Shown piece after piece: positions 15,692 through 23,991 of a stretch of DNA of 32,344 nt (its first letter is position 1; each line of letters begins with the position of its first letter). Under the pieces are notes generated by a model. It did not search any database. It had not been told where the DNA came from and saw nothing but the letters and a program-made list of their open reading frames with translations. Both the position numbers and the translations under genes were made by a program. The stretch spans positions 1 through 32,344 of the forward strand of contig CACXVS010000036.1 of assembly GCA_902771155.1 (NCBI GenBank), read 5' to 3'. This stretch comes from an uncultured Prevotellaceae bacterium. Its GTDB lineage: Bacteria > Bacteroidota > Bacteroidia > Bacteroidales > Bacteroidaceae.

Positions 15692-16684
15692 CTATTTCTT
15701 GAGTATCACGGACATTCCTGGACGCACATCATCTATCTTTTCTGTGGGACGAGCCTTTACCTCAAAGGTTTTCTGGTCGTACTGACCACTGGCTTTAGTG
15801 GCTTTCCATACAGCAAACGAACCTTTGTCCTTCATAGATGTGACTTTCATCGTCGTTTCCTTGTCAAGAGCAGGAATGCGAACGGTCAGTTCTGCACCTA
15901 CCTTGATATCCTTCAACTGATCCTCGCGGATATTGAATGTAGCCCACTGGTCGTCCATCACTGCGATACTCATGATAGGTGTACCTGTGCCAACAAGCTC
16001 CCCTACCTTTGGATAGACATCGGTAACCTCACCAGCCATCTGAGCAATCTGCACGGTTTCACGGATATAGCTGGTCACCTCCTGCACGGCACCACGAGCC
16101 TGACCTGCAGTGGCCGAAGCTGCGCGCTTCTCCTCGGCACGAGCACCATTAACGGCCATGTCGTACTGGCTCTGTGCAGCCTTCATCTGTGCTTGAGCCG
16201 ACTTGTACATAGCCTCTGCCTCGTCGTACTTTTGAGCTGAGACGACCTCTTCCTCATAAAGAACCTTCATGCGGTTATACGATTTCTCTGCAATCTCGAG
16301 TCCAGCCTTTGCCTGTTCCAGCAGCTGTTTTGCCGACTGTACCATCTCCTTTCGTGCACCGTTCTGCGCCATCTGCTCCATAGCCTGGGCTGCATCGGCA
16401 GCACTACGAGCCTGCACCATCTTAGCCTCCACTTCAGGAGCTTCGATGATAGCCAACGTATCGCCTGCCTTCACGATATCGCCCTCCTTTACACGGAGTT
16501 CAAGGATACGGCCAGGCACCTTGCCGGACACGCGATACTCCTCTACCTCCATTTGACCCTGTATCACTTCGGGATCACGACCCAAGGCCAGGAAACCGAT
16601 GAGCGCCACGATTACTACTACTGCTGAAAAACCTGCGACAGCCAGCAGGATATTGTTATGCTGTTCTTTTGCTTTGTCTGCCAT
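15692..16684 (-). CDS. HlyD/EmrA-like periplasmic adaptor (membrane fusion protein)
   Basis: This 330-residue protein has a short cytoplasmic start, one membrane anchor (about 12-34, ILLAVAGFSAVVVIVALIGFL) and a split lipoyl/biotinyl domain (VSGKVPGRILELRVKEGDIVKAGDTLA; later VYPKVGELVGTGTPIMSI). An alpha-helical hairpin (about 80-190, rich in Ala, Gln and Glu) and a beta-barrel follow to the end (VRPGMSVILKK). It bridges the two permeases in the inner membrane to the TolC-like channel encoded just upstream. The 37 bases before it contain a 14-base AT-rich direct repeat but no clear promoter. Confidence 0.93.
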   Translation of the reverse strand: MADKAKEQHNNILLAVAGFSAVVVIVALIGFLALGRDPEVIQGQMEVEEYRVSGKVPGRILELRVKEGDIVKAGDTLAIIEAPEVEAKMVQARSAADAAQAMEQMAQNGARKEMVQSAKQLLEQAKAGLEIAEKSYNRMKVLYEEEVVSAQKYDEAEAMYKSAQAQMKAAQSQYDMAVNGARAEEKRAASATAGQARGAVQEVTSYIRETVQIAQMAGEVTDVYPKVGELVGTGTPIMSIAVMDDQWATFNIREDQLKDIKVGAELTVRIPALDKETTMKVTSMKDKGSFAVWKATKASGQYDQKTFEVKARPTEKIDDVRPGMSVILKK

Positions 16685-16718
16685 AACTATAAACTTTTAA
16701 TTATTAACTATAAACTTT
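16684..16718. repeat. AT-rich 14-base direct repeat between the TolC-like and HlyD-like genes
   Basis: TAACTATAAACTTT occurs at 16684-16697 and 16705-16718, 21 bases apart. It fills most of the short intergenic space and has no evident function. It may be slippage-prone spacer DNA. Confidence 0.6.
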
Positions 16719-16721
16719 AAA

Positions 16722-18260
16722 CTATTCCAGTGTTCCCAGAGCCTTCTGAAGTTCTACATAACTCAATTTTACACCAATCTCTGCATCGATTTTCTGCGAC
16801 TTGGCTTGGTTCCAGGCGGTCTGAGCCTCCATGACGGTTGTGTAGGAAGCTGTACCCTCCTTGAAAGCAAGGTTTGCCATGCGCAGGTTCTCGTCAGCAT
16901 TGGCGACATTCGATTGTGCCATCACGAGTTTCTTCTGAGCCTCATTCACCTTGAAGTTACTCTGGTTTACCTGCAGCTCAACCAATTCACGGGCTTCATC
17001 CAGTTCCAGATTGGCGATGGTCGTAGACCCTTTCGAAGCACGCACCTTATATTTTACTGCGCCCCAGTTCCAGACAGGCACACGGACCACCACGCCCACA
17101 TTCCAGAAACCGCCGAACTTCTTCTCGAAACCATTGAACATATTCGGGTTGGTCACCATATAGCCGCCTGAGAGCATCACTTGTGGCAGATTACCTGCCT
17201 TGAGCACATTCGTTGTTTGCTTACTGAGGTCGACGGTATTCTGCAACACCCTCAGCTCAGGTCTGTTTAACAGGGCAGCTTCTGCACTCCCCTCAACGGC
17301 AGCATACTCTTCGTTATCCACGCTTAATGCTTCCGTTTCCTCATCGGCCAGTGTAATCTGCTCATCCACTGGCAGCCCACACAATTGGCAGAGCAGCATC
17401 TTTGACAGAGCCAATCCGTCGGTGACTTGTGTCAGTGCCATCTCAGCTTCATTTACCCTGACACCAACACTCAGTCCGTCGCCCTTGGTGGCCACGCCCT
17501 GATCAATCATTTTCTGTACATCTCCCTTCAGCTTCTGCACCAGTGTCAAATAACTTTCTGCCAGTTTCTGCTTTTGTCTCAACGACACTACCTGCCAGTA
17601 GGCCTGATCGATATTATACAGGGTACCTTGACGTTTCATATCCAGCGAGTTAGCGGCCATCTTCTCATTGATGTCAGCCATCTTGTTAGCAGCGATTATA
17701 GCACCACCCATAAACAGAGGTTGTGTCACCGTAATGCCACCTGCCCAGACATTTCGTACTCCAGTGTTGAGTGCATCGACAAGCCCCTGGCCTAAGCCGT
17801 TGAGCGAATTTGCAAGTTTATCGATACTCTGGTTGCTCATCCCACCGAGGACCTCTGGTGTCAGCCCCATCTGCCCCAGTGCCTGAAGCGTCTCTGTGGG
17901 CAATTGTGAGATCGATTCAGCCGTGCTTTGTTTCAGGCTGGCGCCTACAGCCGTACCCATCTGAGGGAATGTGGCTTTCTGCTCATCGTTGAGCAGACTG
18001 ATGGGCTTGCTAGTGTGCTGATACGTGCCCAAGGCATTCACATGAGGCAGATATTTCGTACGTGCCTCCTTCCGTGAGTTTGCCGCCACGTCTTGTTTTA
18101 CAGTAGCTACGCTCATCTGTTTGTTGTTTCTAAGTGCCATCGCCCTACAACTGTCGAGTGTTAGCAGCAGCTGGGCCTCCGAGGCCAGTGGCAACAGCAA
18201 GAGTAGCCCGAGCATCGCTACCCGCGCCATCACAGTCGTTCTCTTTCTTAATTTGTTCAT
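16722..18260 (-). CDS. TolC-like outer-membrane efflux protein
   Basis: This outer-membrane efflux protein has about 512 residues. I use the ATG at 18260 (MNKLRKRTTVMARVAMLGLLLLLPLASEAQ, a good signal peptide). A start three codons earlier at 18269 is also possible. Two tandem OEP repeats are visible, each beginning with a TLDSCRAMALRNNK- or ELRVLQNTVDLSKQ-like helix, with long amphipathic helices rich in Ala, Gln and Asn. It would form the outer-membrane tunnel for the HlyD-like adaptor and the two permeases encoded downstream. Its start lies 19 bases after the patatin stop, so it is in the same transcription unit. Confidence 0.93.
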   Translation of the reverse strand: MNKLRKRTTVMARVAMLGLLLLLPLASEAQLLLTLDSCRAMALRNNKQMSVATVKQDVAANSRKEARTKYLPHVNALGTYQHTSKPISLLNDEQKATFPQMGTAVGASLKQSTAESISQLPTETLQALGQMGLTPEVLGGMSNQSIDKLANSLNGLGQGLVDALNTGVRNVWAGGITVTQPLFMGGAIIAANKMADINEKMAANSLDMKRQGTLYNIDQAYWQVVSLRQKQKLAESYLTLVQKLKGDVQKMIDQGVATKGDGLSVGVRVNEAEMALTQVTDGLALSKMLLCQLCGLPVDEQITLADEETEALSVDNEEYAAVEGSAEAALLNRPELRVLQNTVDLSKQTTNVLKAGNLPQVMLSGGYMVTNPNMFNGFEKKFGGFWNVGVVVRVPVWNWGAVKYKVRASKGSTTIANLELDEARELVELQVNQSNFKVNEAQKKLVMAQSNVANADENLRMANLAFKEGTASYTTVMEAQTAWNQAKSQKIDAEIGVKLSYVELQKALGTLE

Positions 18261-18279
18261 GTTACACATTATTTATATA

Positions 18280-20553
18280 TTAGAATTCATATCCGAGATT
18301 GATGAAAAAGTATGCCTTCTTGGTATGGTTACTATAACCTAAGGTGGCACCAACGGGACCGAACATGGTGTTGTAATAATAGCCTCCCTGAACACCAAGT
18401 ATGGTGCGGTTGTCCAGGAGTTCCTTGGTCTTTTCTGCCTGCTGGGCACCAGTCACACGCAGCAGCACATAGTTGTTGCGCCCGATGCGTTGTTGTGCCT
18501 GAAGCTGAGCAGCCACAAACTGGTGGTCTACATACTCCATATTGCCAATGCCGGCAAAAGGCATCTGCTGTTCGACATAGTGTCCGAACCAGTTACCGCC
18601 GACAGTGTTACCGAATACAGCGGGAATGACGGAGCCAAAGAGCAGGCGTCCATAGATCATGGGTTGTATGGTAAATCGACTGCCAAAAGAAAACGACATA
18701 CGCCAGTCGGCATTGACCTCACTCATACCCGTAGCCTTACCTTGTTTGTTGCCGTCGGCATCGCGGATGTTGAGTTTGGCAAAATCGTTGGTAAGATAGG
18801 CATATTCTGCGTTGAAACGGGCACCACGTGTGGGGAAGTACCAGCTGTCCTCACTGTTGTAGGTCATACGGGCACGGTAACTGAAGAAATGTTCATTCTT
18901 GAGTGTGACTTGTCTGGCTGTTTCCGAACCGAGCTTGTTGCGGTAATGCATATAGTCCCAACGCAGACCTATCTGCAGGTTGAAATGACGGAGGTCAAAA
19001 TTGATAGGTAGGAACTCTGCCTGTGACTGGTTATAGCGGATGTTGTAGTCCAGGTCTCCAGTTGTATAGATATCAACGTCGTTTCGGCGGAACGTATAGC
19101 TAAACGTAGGACGTGTAAAGGAACGGGGATGAACGGTAATTTCGCCACGAGCCATTAGACGCTTGCCCAGTCGGAGTGTGATGTCGGTTTCGACGGGGAT
19201 AGCTGTTTTCAGCGGAATATCGAGTCCCAACAGGATAGCGGCATTTTCTTCCGTATCGTAGCGCACACCAGCATGAAGCTGTACAGACTTCCGTTCACCT
19301 GCTGAGAGGACAACACGCACGCCGCCAGCTTCTGGTATCAGCTGGCACTCGGCTGTCTGGTAGAAGAGATCCATACGCATACTTGTCGTGAGTGCCTGCT
19401 CCAGTTTGGCATCGATACTATCAGTCCGATTCAAATGGAACTTATTCCTCAAGAACCGTTCTGCCTGCGGGGTCATATTTTCGAAATAAAAACCGGTGAT
19501 GTGTTGACGCTCAGTCATAGCATCCGGTCGCAGTGGATAATAGATGGTAGGACGGAATGAATCGTCGATACCAATAATTTTTTTTAGGGCGATAATTTCG
19601 TCCCAATGGCGCATGGCCTCTTCCTCACCATAGCGTATCAGCGAGTCGATAGCCTCCGATGTAAAACTGGCGGTAGAGTAGCCATGAGGATCCACATTCA
19701 TCCACAGGTCGGAAATAGCTTTGTTCTCAGTGTATTTGTTCACACAGTTCACATCAATGATCTGGCCAACGATTTTCATGGTGCCCGTGATGTCCTCAGC
19801 CGTCTTCGGTTTACCGTTAAGTGTTACGCCGATAACGACTTCGGCTCCCATCTCTCGAGCCACGTCAACGGGATAATTATTCTTCAGACCGCCATCGACC
19901 AACACCATGTCACCGAGTCTCACAGGCGAGAAGGCTGCTGGGATGGACATGGAGGCACGTATGGCCTGCGGCAACCGGCCACTGTGGAATACCACCTCGC
20001 TGTTGTCCATGATGTTTGTAGCCACACAGGCGAAAGGAATCTTCAAGTCCTTATTAAAGTCGAGCGAGTCGGTGTAACCTACAAAGAGTTTCTGGAACAG
20101 CTCTGCCAGGTTCTTGCCCCTGATGAGACCTCCGGCACCCCAGTCACGCTTACCAATGGTCAGGCCAGTAGTAAATAAATAGGTATTCTGTTTCTTTCGG
20201 TCGAGGATACTCTGGCTGCGCAAGTTCTCCTTGTCGGTAATGACGTAAGTCCAGTCCTGAGTCCTTACCATCGAGTCAAGCGAATGAGCGTTATAGCCGA
20301 TGGCATAGAGTCCACCGACGATACTGCCTATCGATGTGCCGGTAATGATGTCAACGGGGATGCCTGCCTTCTCCAGCACTTTCAGCACACCGATGTGCGC
20401 CATACCCTTTGCTCCGCCACCACTGAGTACGACACCGACTTTTTTCCTTGTCTGCAGACATATCTCCTGACTTGCCTGACTGATGCTGTCGGTCTGTGCA
20501 TTTACTGTACTAACCATGAGTACAGCTATGATCATCAATAATATTTTTTTCAT
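18280..20553 (-). CDS. Patatin-like phospholipase with C-terminal outer-membrane barrel
   Basis: This 757-residue protein has a signal peptide (1-19). The patatin domain (about 36-240) shows the oxyanion loop SGGGAKG (44-50), the nucleophile GTSIG (S74) and the catalytic D220 (VDGG), a Ser-Asp dyad that cleaves acyl esters. A POTRA-like linker (about 340-420) precedes a C-terminal 16-stranded-type barrel related to BamA/surface antigens, ending in Phe (FINLGYEF). This PlpD-like architecture places the lipase on the outer membrane or exposes it. It is the first gene of the export operon, which suggests a link between envelope lipids and the exporter (inference). Promoter: the TATTTTTG box at 20626-20633. 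Confidence 0.92.
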   Translation of the reverse strand: MKKILLMIIAVLMVSTVNAQTDSISQASQEICLQTRKKVGVVLSGGGAKGMAHIGVLKVLEKAGIPVDIITGTSIGSIVGGLYAIGYNAHSLDSMVRTQDWTYVITDKENLRSQSILDRKKQNTYLFTTGLTIGKRDWGAGGLIRGKNLAELFQKLFVGYTDSLDFNKDLKIPFACVATNIMDNSEVVFHSGRLPQAIRASMSIPAAFSPVRLGDMVLVDGGLKNNYPVDVAREMGAEVVIGVTLNGKPKTAEDITGTMKIVGQIIDVNCVNKYTENKAISDLWMNVDPHGYSTASFTSEAIDSLIRYGEEEAMRHWDEIIALKKIIGIDDSFRPTIYYPLRPDAMTERQHITGFYFENMTPQAERFLRNKFHLNRTDSIDAKLEQALTTSMRMDLFYQTAECQLIPEAGGVRVVLSAGERKSVQLHAGVRYDTEENAAILLGLDIPLKTAIPVETDITLRLGKRLMARGEITVHPRSFTRPTFSYTFRRNDVDIYTTGDLDYNIRYNQSQAEFLPINFDLRHFNLQIGLRWDYMHYRNKLGSETARQVTLKNEHFFSYRARMTYNSEDSWYFPTRGARFNAEYAYLTNDFAKLNIRDADGNKQGKATGMSEVNADWRMSFSFGSRFTIQPMIYGRLLFGSVIPAVFGNTVGGNWFGHYVEQQMPFAGIGNMEYVDHQFVAAQLQAQQRIGRNNYVLLRVTGAQQAEKTKELLDNRTILGVQGGYYYNTMFGPVGATLGYSNHTKKAYFFINLGYEF

Positions 20554-20625
20554 TGTCCTTTTTGATAAATTTGTTCTTTACGGACTTTCAAACTCAAATA
20601 TCCTAAACTATTATAATTATTGCTG

Positions 20626-20651
20626 CAAAAATAATAAATTTGCGGCAAATT
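20626..20651 (-). promoter_or_regulatory. Promoter -7 box and adjoining palindrome upstream of the patatin operon
   Basis: On the minus strand the -7 box TATTTTTG (20626-20633) is followed by CAGCAA. Immediately upstream, 20637-20651 is a 15-base palindrome with 7-base arms (AATTTGC, one base, GCAAATT). The position suits a repressor operator or an extended promoter element. No -33 TTTG lies at the usual spacing. Confidence 0.4.
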
Positions 20652-20653
20652 AA

Positions 20654-21460
20654 TTATTTTTTGCCTTTAATTTTATATTTTCTATTCAGGTTTAACAACA
20701 ACACTCCTACAAGGGCTAAAAAAATACTTGCGATTATCACCTTTATATCGGGCAGGATGATAACAGGAATACTTGTCATCTGCATGTCGCCTAATTGCAG
20801 CCAGCTGTAAACAGCAAGGAGTGTTTTCGCAAGGTTGCTTCCTGCATGAAGTGTCACGCTATACCAGATGTTTCGCGACCAAATAAAAGCCACTCCGTAG
20901 AACAGGGCACTAATGAATGCACCTGGGAAGTTTCGCACATGGAGTATTCCAAACAGTATAGCCATTACCACACAGACAACTATACGCGCTCCACGGCGGC
21001 GGAAAGGAGAAATGGCCATTTGTCTGAAGCACAGCTCTTCAAGTAATGGTGCCAGCAACACGGCATGTACGCTTGACAATAGGTCTTCTTGTAGTTCTGC
21101 GGTGGTGTAGGTCAGTGGCTTCAACTGTATGGTGTGGGGCAGAGATGTGATGCCATATATGATATACTCTTCTGCAACAAGCCATAGAGGCGCTATTAGC
21201 AATAGTCCTACGATGACTGCAACCTTAGGCAACCGAAGCGAAAAATGTCTGGCTGTTGGAAAAACTTTCGGTTCGACCCTATGCACGAAAAACAAGGTCA
21301 GGGCGATGCCTGCTAATGTAATCAGCCAAGTCAGCACTTCGCAAACGAAGGATGGATTATCACCATCAATTGGCAGAGCTGTTACATATATAATTGCGAC
21401 ACCATATACAACTGAGAGTATAGGCATCAGAGGCTTAAGAAGGTTGGCAACCTTGTTCAT
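20654..21460 (-). CDS. CPBP (CAAX/bacteriocin-processing type) intramembrane metalloprotease
   Basis: This 268-residue protein has about eight hydrophobic segments. It carries all CPBP motifs: EELCFR (E141, E142, R146), FGILH (F170, H174) and HAGSN (H205, N209). These residues form the membrane-buried glutamate/histidine active site. Bacterial CPBP proteins act in peptide maturation, immunity to bacteriocins or signalling. No peptide precursor gene is visible nearby, so its substrate is unknown. It has its own promoter (21509-21516), and its stop is 100 bases before the patatin start. Confidence 0.92.
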   Translation of the reverse strand: MNKVANLLKPLMPILSVVYGVAIIYVTALPIDGDNPSFVCEVLTWLITLAGIALTLFFVHRVEPKVFPTARHFSLRLPKVAVIVGLLLIAPLWLVAEEYIIYGITSLPHTIQLKPLTYTTAELQEDLLSSVHAVLLAPLLEELCFRQMAISPFRRRGARIVVCVVMAILFGILHVRNFPGAFISALFYGVAFIWSRNIWYSVTLHAGSNLAKTLLAVYSWLQLGDMQMTSIPVIILPDIKVIIASIFLALVGVLLLNLNRKYKIKGKK

Positions 21461-21508
21461 TGCGTTCTTTATTTCTCTACTTTAGCTAATTATTCTTATT
21501 TTATTATG

Positions 21509-21516
21509 CAAAGGTA
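21509..21516 (-). promoter_or_regulatory. -7 box for the CPBP protease gene
   Basis: The minus strand reads TACCTTTG, an exact consensus match, 48 bases before the ATG at 21460. No clear -33 element is seen. Confidence 0.5.
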
Positions 21517-21538
21517 ATAATAATTCCTTATTTCTTAC

Positions 21539-21546
21539 TACTTTTG
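21539..21546 (+). promoter_or_regulatory. -7 box for the decayed acetyltransferase gene
   Basis: TACTTTTG on the plus strand lies 71 bases before the ATG at 21618. It is divergent from the CPBP promoter, so the gene fragment downstream may still be transcribed. Confidence 0.4.
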
Positions 21547-21617
21547 CAACAAAAAAAGATATACTGAACAATAAAATACAGGAGATGGCTAACGGTTGTT
21601 ACTGCTGATGGAAGGAT

Positions 21618-21872
21618 ATGCAATTACATAAGAAATCATTTCAGGAACTGACCACGGATGAACTATACGAACTCCTGAGAGTACGCAGCGAGGTGTTCGT
21701 GGTCGAGCAAAACTGTGTCTATCAGGACATAGACGGAGATGACCAGAAGGCCATTCACCTATGGTTGACCGTAGCTGATAAAGTTGTAGCTTTGGCTCGT
21801 GTATGTCCTGCCGGTACTCATATGCATGAGATATCAATTGGCAGAGTCATCACTACAGAACGAGGCAAAGGC
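21618..21872 (+). pseudogene. Truncated ElaA-like GNAT acetyltransferase
   Basis: The frame begins well (MQLHKKSFQELTTDELYELL, then VRSEVFVVEQNCVYQDIDG), as in ElaA-type acetyltransferases of about 150 residues. It runs to ISIGRVITTERGKG, just where the acetyl-CoA-binding loop should continue. At about 21872 similarity ends abruptly and the DNA becomes carboxylesterase sequence in another frame. The C-terminal half of the GNAT fold is lost, so it is very unlikely to work. Confidence 0.82.
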
Positions 21873-22355
21873 CTTCTGGGTGCATGGCGGAGCCTACTTC
21901 AACGGCTACGGACATGAGATAACGATGGACGGTGATGCATGGGCCAGACGGGGCGTAATTCTTGTTACTATCAACTACCGGCTCGGCATCTTCGGATTCC
22001 TGGCTCATCCTGAATTGTCGGCAGAGTCAGGGGACGGCACTTCTGGCAACTACGGCACATACGATCAGGTGGCAGCCTTGAAATGGGTATATGAGAATAT
22101 CGCTCAGTTTGGAGGCGATCCCAACAACATCACTGTTCTCGGACAGAGTGCGGGCGCACCTACCGAAAACAGTTGGCAGCCGTTCACGCTTGAAAATCCC
22201 TTTATCTTCACATTCAATGTCAGCAACCATCCACAATACCATTGACAGAGTTTCAGACAAGCGGAAAGGTCATGCCCAAAGAATTAACGGATATAGCTGT
22301 TGATCTTTGGGAGAATGAAGCAACCCGTGAACAAAGAAAGGAGCAGAAGAAATAG
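21871..22355 (+). pseudogene. Type-B carboxylesterase remnant, 5' truncated, internally deleted and frameshifted
   Basis: From 21871 the frame reads AFWVHGGAYFNGYGHE (oxyanion HGG), YRLGIFGFLAHPELS and ITVLGQSAGA (nucleophile Ser), the core of type-B carboxylesterases. The N-terminal part is missing. Directly after GQSAGA the sequence jumps to NSWQPFTLENPFIFTF, which resembles the C-terminal end of the family, so a large internal piece is deleted. The frame then stops at 22245. A second frame carries on (TEFQTSGKVMPKELTDIAVDLWENE) to a stop at 22355. It is fused to the truncated acetyltransferase with no gap. Confidence 0.8.
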
Positions 22356-22370
22356 TTGGATGGTAGGGAA

Positions 22371-23972
22371 TTATTTCATTCCTGACCGGCTACTGAAGTT
22401 AATACGGACGCCCTTGTCGTCAACCATCATGTCCATGCCTCCATTGTTGCCATTGCTGACAGTCGGCTGGCGCTCACCATCCAGTATCTCGCGGCACATA
22501 TCCTTGATATCGATAACACGCTGAAGAGTTTCCAGATTATCACCACTGTAATGACCAGGAAAGAGGAAACGGATATCATTCTTCTTCATATACCGTTCAA
22601 TCCTCTCAGCAGTGTACATTTCGGTAGAGAGGTTGATGAACACCAGCAGGTTGGTTGATCCGAAGGCATCGCCGCTGAAGCCGTAATGTCGGGCCTTGTC
22701 GAAGAACGTAGTACTTCCGGCGGTATGACCCGGCGTAAAGATGACCTCTATCTCACGACCACCAAGGCCTATCACCTCGCCGTCGTTGAGATACTTGATT
22801 TGTCCCTGATAGTTGCGCAAATTATTCGGAACGATAGTCATGTCACCTGCATTCAGATAAACCTCCGGGAAAGCCCCTACTCCACCCACATGGTCACCAT
22901 GGGCATGGGTCAACATCATCGTGACAGGCTTGGAAGTAATCTTTGCCACAATCTTATCCAACTCTGGTATGTATGTCCCTGCGTCAATCAGAAGGGCACG
23001 GTCATTACCCTCAACGAGATAGAGTGACTCATTATATACCAGATGTCCGTTGCCTATCCATGTATGCTCGTCAATTTGGCGAAACACCACATGATCATCC
23101 TGATAAACCACTTTGCCGCGAAGGTCACGACTATTAATCTCTGTATCCTGTGCCTCTACCATATACGGCATCTTGGCGGTAATCCTGCGGATATGATCCT
23201 TCAGAATCTTGTAGGCTGGGAACGGCATGGCACCATGGTCGTAGCCCTGCATCTCATAGAGTGTCACGTCATTGTGGCCTGCAAGCTTCAGCATACGCCA
23301 GAAGTAGGCCTGCTCCTCATAGCGTCCAAAGAGTTCCAACTCGCGGTCGCCGGAGATAATGATGATGGGCGGAGCGTCGGGACGGACATAAGTAAGCGGG
23401 GCGTATTGGTCGATAGTAACCTGCAACGGGCCAATACCCTGCTGCTTACGTATATTATAATGTGTAACACACTGACCGCTGAAGGGAACGAGAGCGGCGA
23501 GCGAGTCAGCATCTACACCGTACTTGGCAAGCCAACGCTTGTCGAGTCCGATGATGTCGAGCAGATAGCCGCCAGCGGAGTGTCCGGCCAGGAAAATCTT
23601 TCGCTTGCTGCCTCCGTACTTCGCGATGTTCTTGTACGTCCAGGCCACGGCTGCCGCAGCATCGTCGAGAATATCATCAATGGAAGCCTTGGGCAGCAGA
23701 CGATAGTTAGCCGCCACGACCACGAGGCCGCTGTTCCTGAGCTGTGGATCGATATGTTTCTCACCACCTTCAATGCCGCCGCCATGGAACCACACCACCA
23801 CGGGTGCATCCTGGACTGTTGTCGGATAATACACGTCGAGTTTGCAGCGTTCCTGGGCATATGGGTCAGTGGATTCTGTATATGAAATGTCGTTCACTTG
23901 ATTGTACTGCGCCTGTGTTATGGCAGTCATGAACAGAAGCGCGATGGTTAGAATAATACTTTTATAAGTCAT
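22371..23972 (-). CDS. Exported esterase / metallo-beta-lactamase-fold fusion
   Basis: The start is taken at 23972 (MTYKSIILTIALLFMTAITQAQ, a signal peptide), because the frame further upstream runs into the preceding gene. The product has 533 residues. Residues 22-270 form an alpha/beta hydrolase of the BD-FAE/hormone-sensitive-lipase type (WFHGGG 61-66, GHSAG with S132, D209, H246). Residues 286-533 form a metallo-beta-lactamase fold with the zinc motif THAHGDH (355-361), a further His in FTPGHTAGS, Asp in SGDAFGS and a final His in PGHYSGD. Both halves look complete. The pair suggests sequential hydrolysis of one substrate, perhaps an acylated lactone or sugar ester (inference). It lies 19 bases after the serine-hydrolase gene. 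Confidence 0.9.
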   Translation of the reverse strand: MTYKSIILTIALLFMTAITQAQYNQVNDISYTESTDPYAQERCKLDVYYPTTVQDAPVVVWFHGGGIEGGEKHIDPQLRNSGLVVVAANYRLLPKASIDDILDDAAAAVAWTYKNIAKYGGSKRKIFLAGHSAGGYLLDIIGLDKRWLAKYGVDADSLAALVPFSGQCVTHYNIRKQQGIGPLQVTIDQYAPLTYVRPDAPPIIIISGDRELELFGRYEEQAYFWRMLKLAGHNDVTLYEMQGYDHGAMPFPAYKILKDHIRRITAKMPYMVEAQDTEINSRDLRGKVVYQDDHVVFRQIDEHTWIGNGHLVYNESLYLVEGNDRALLIDAGTYIPELDKIVAKITSKPVTMMLTHAHGDHVGGVGAFPEVYLNAGDMTIVPNNLRNYQGQIKYLNDGEVIGLGGREIEVIFTPGHTAGSTTFFDKARHYGFSGDAFGSTNLLVFINLSTEMYTAERIERYMKKNDIRFLFPGHYSGDNLETLQRVIDIKDMCREILDGERQPTVSNGNNGGMDMMVDDKGVRINFSSRSGMK

Positions 23973-23991
23973 AGTTATAATCGTTTTAATA

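Noticed and set aside
23043..23885. Plus-strand open frame of 280 codons within the esterase/lactamase fusion
   Set aside because: It is antisense to strong catalytic motifs on the minus strand. Composition and lack of motifs mark it as a shadow.
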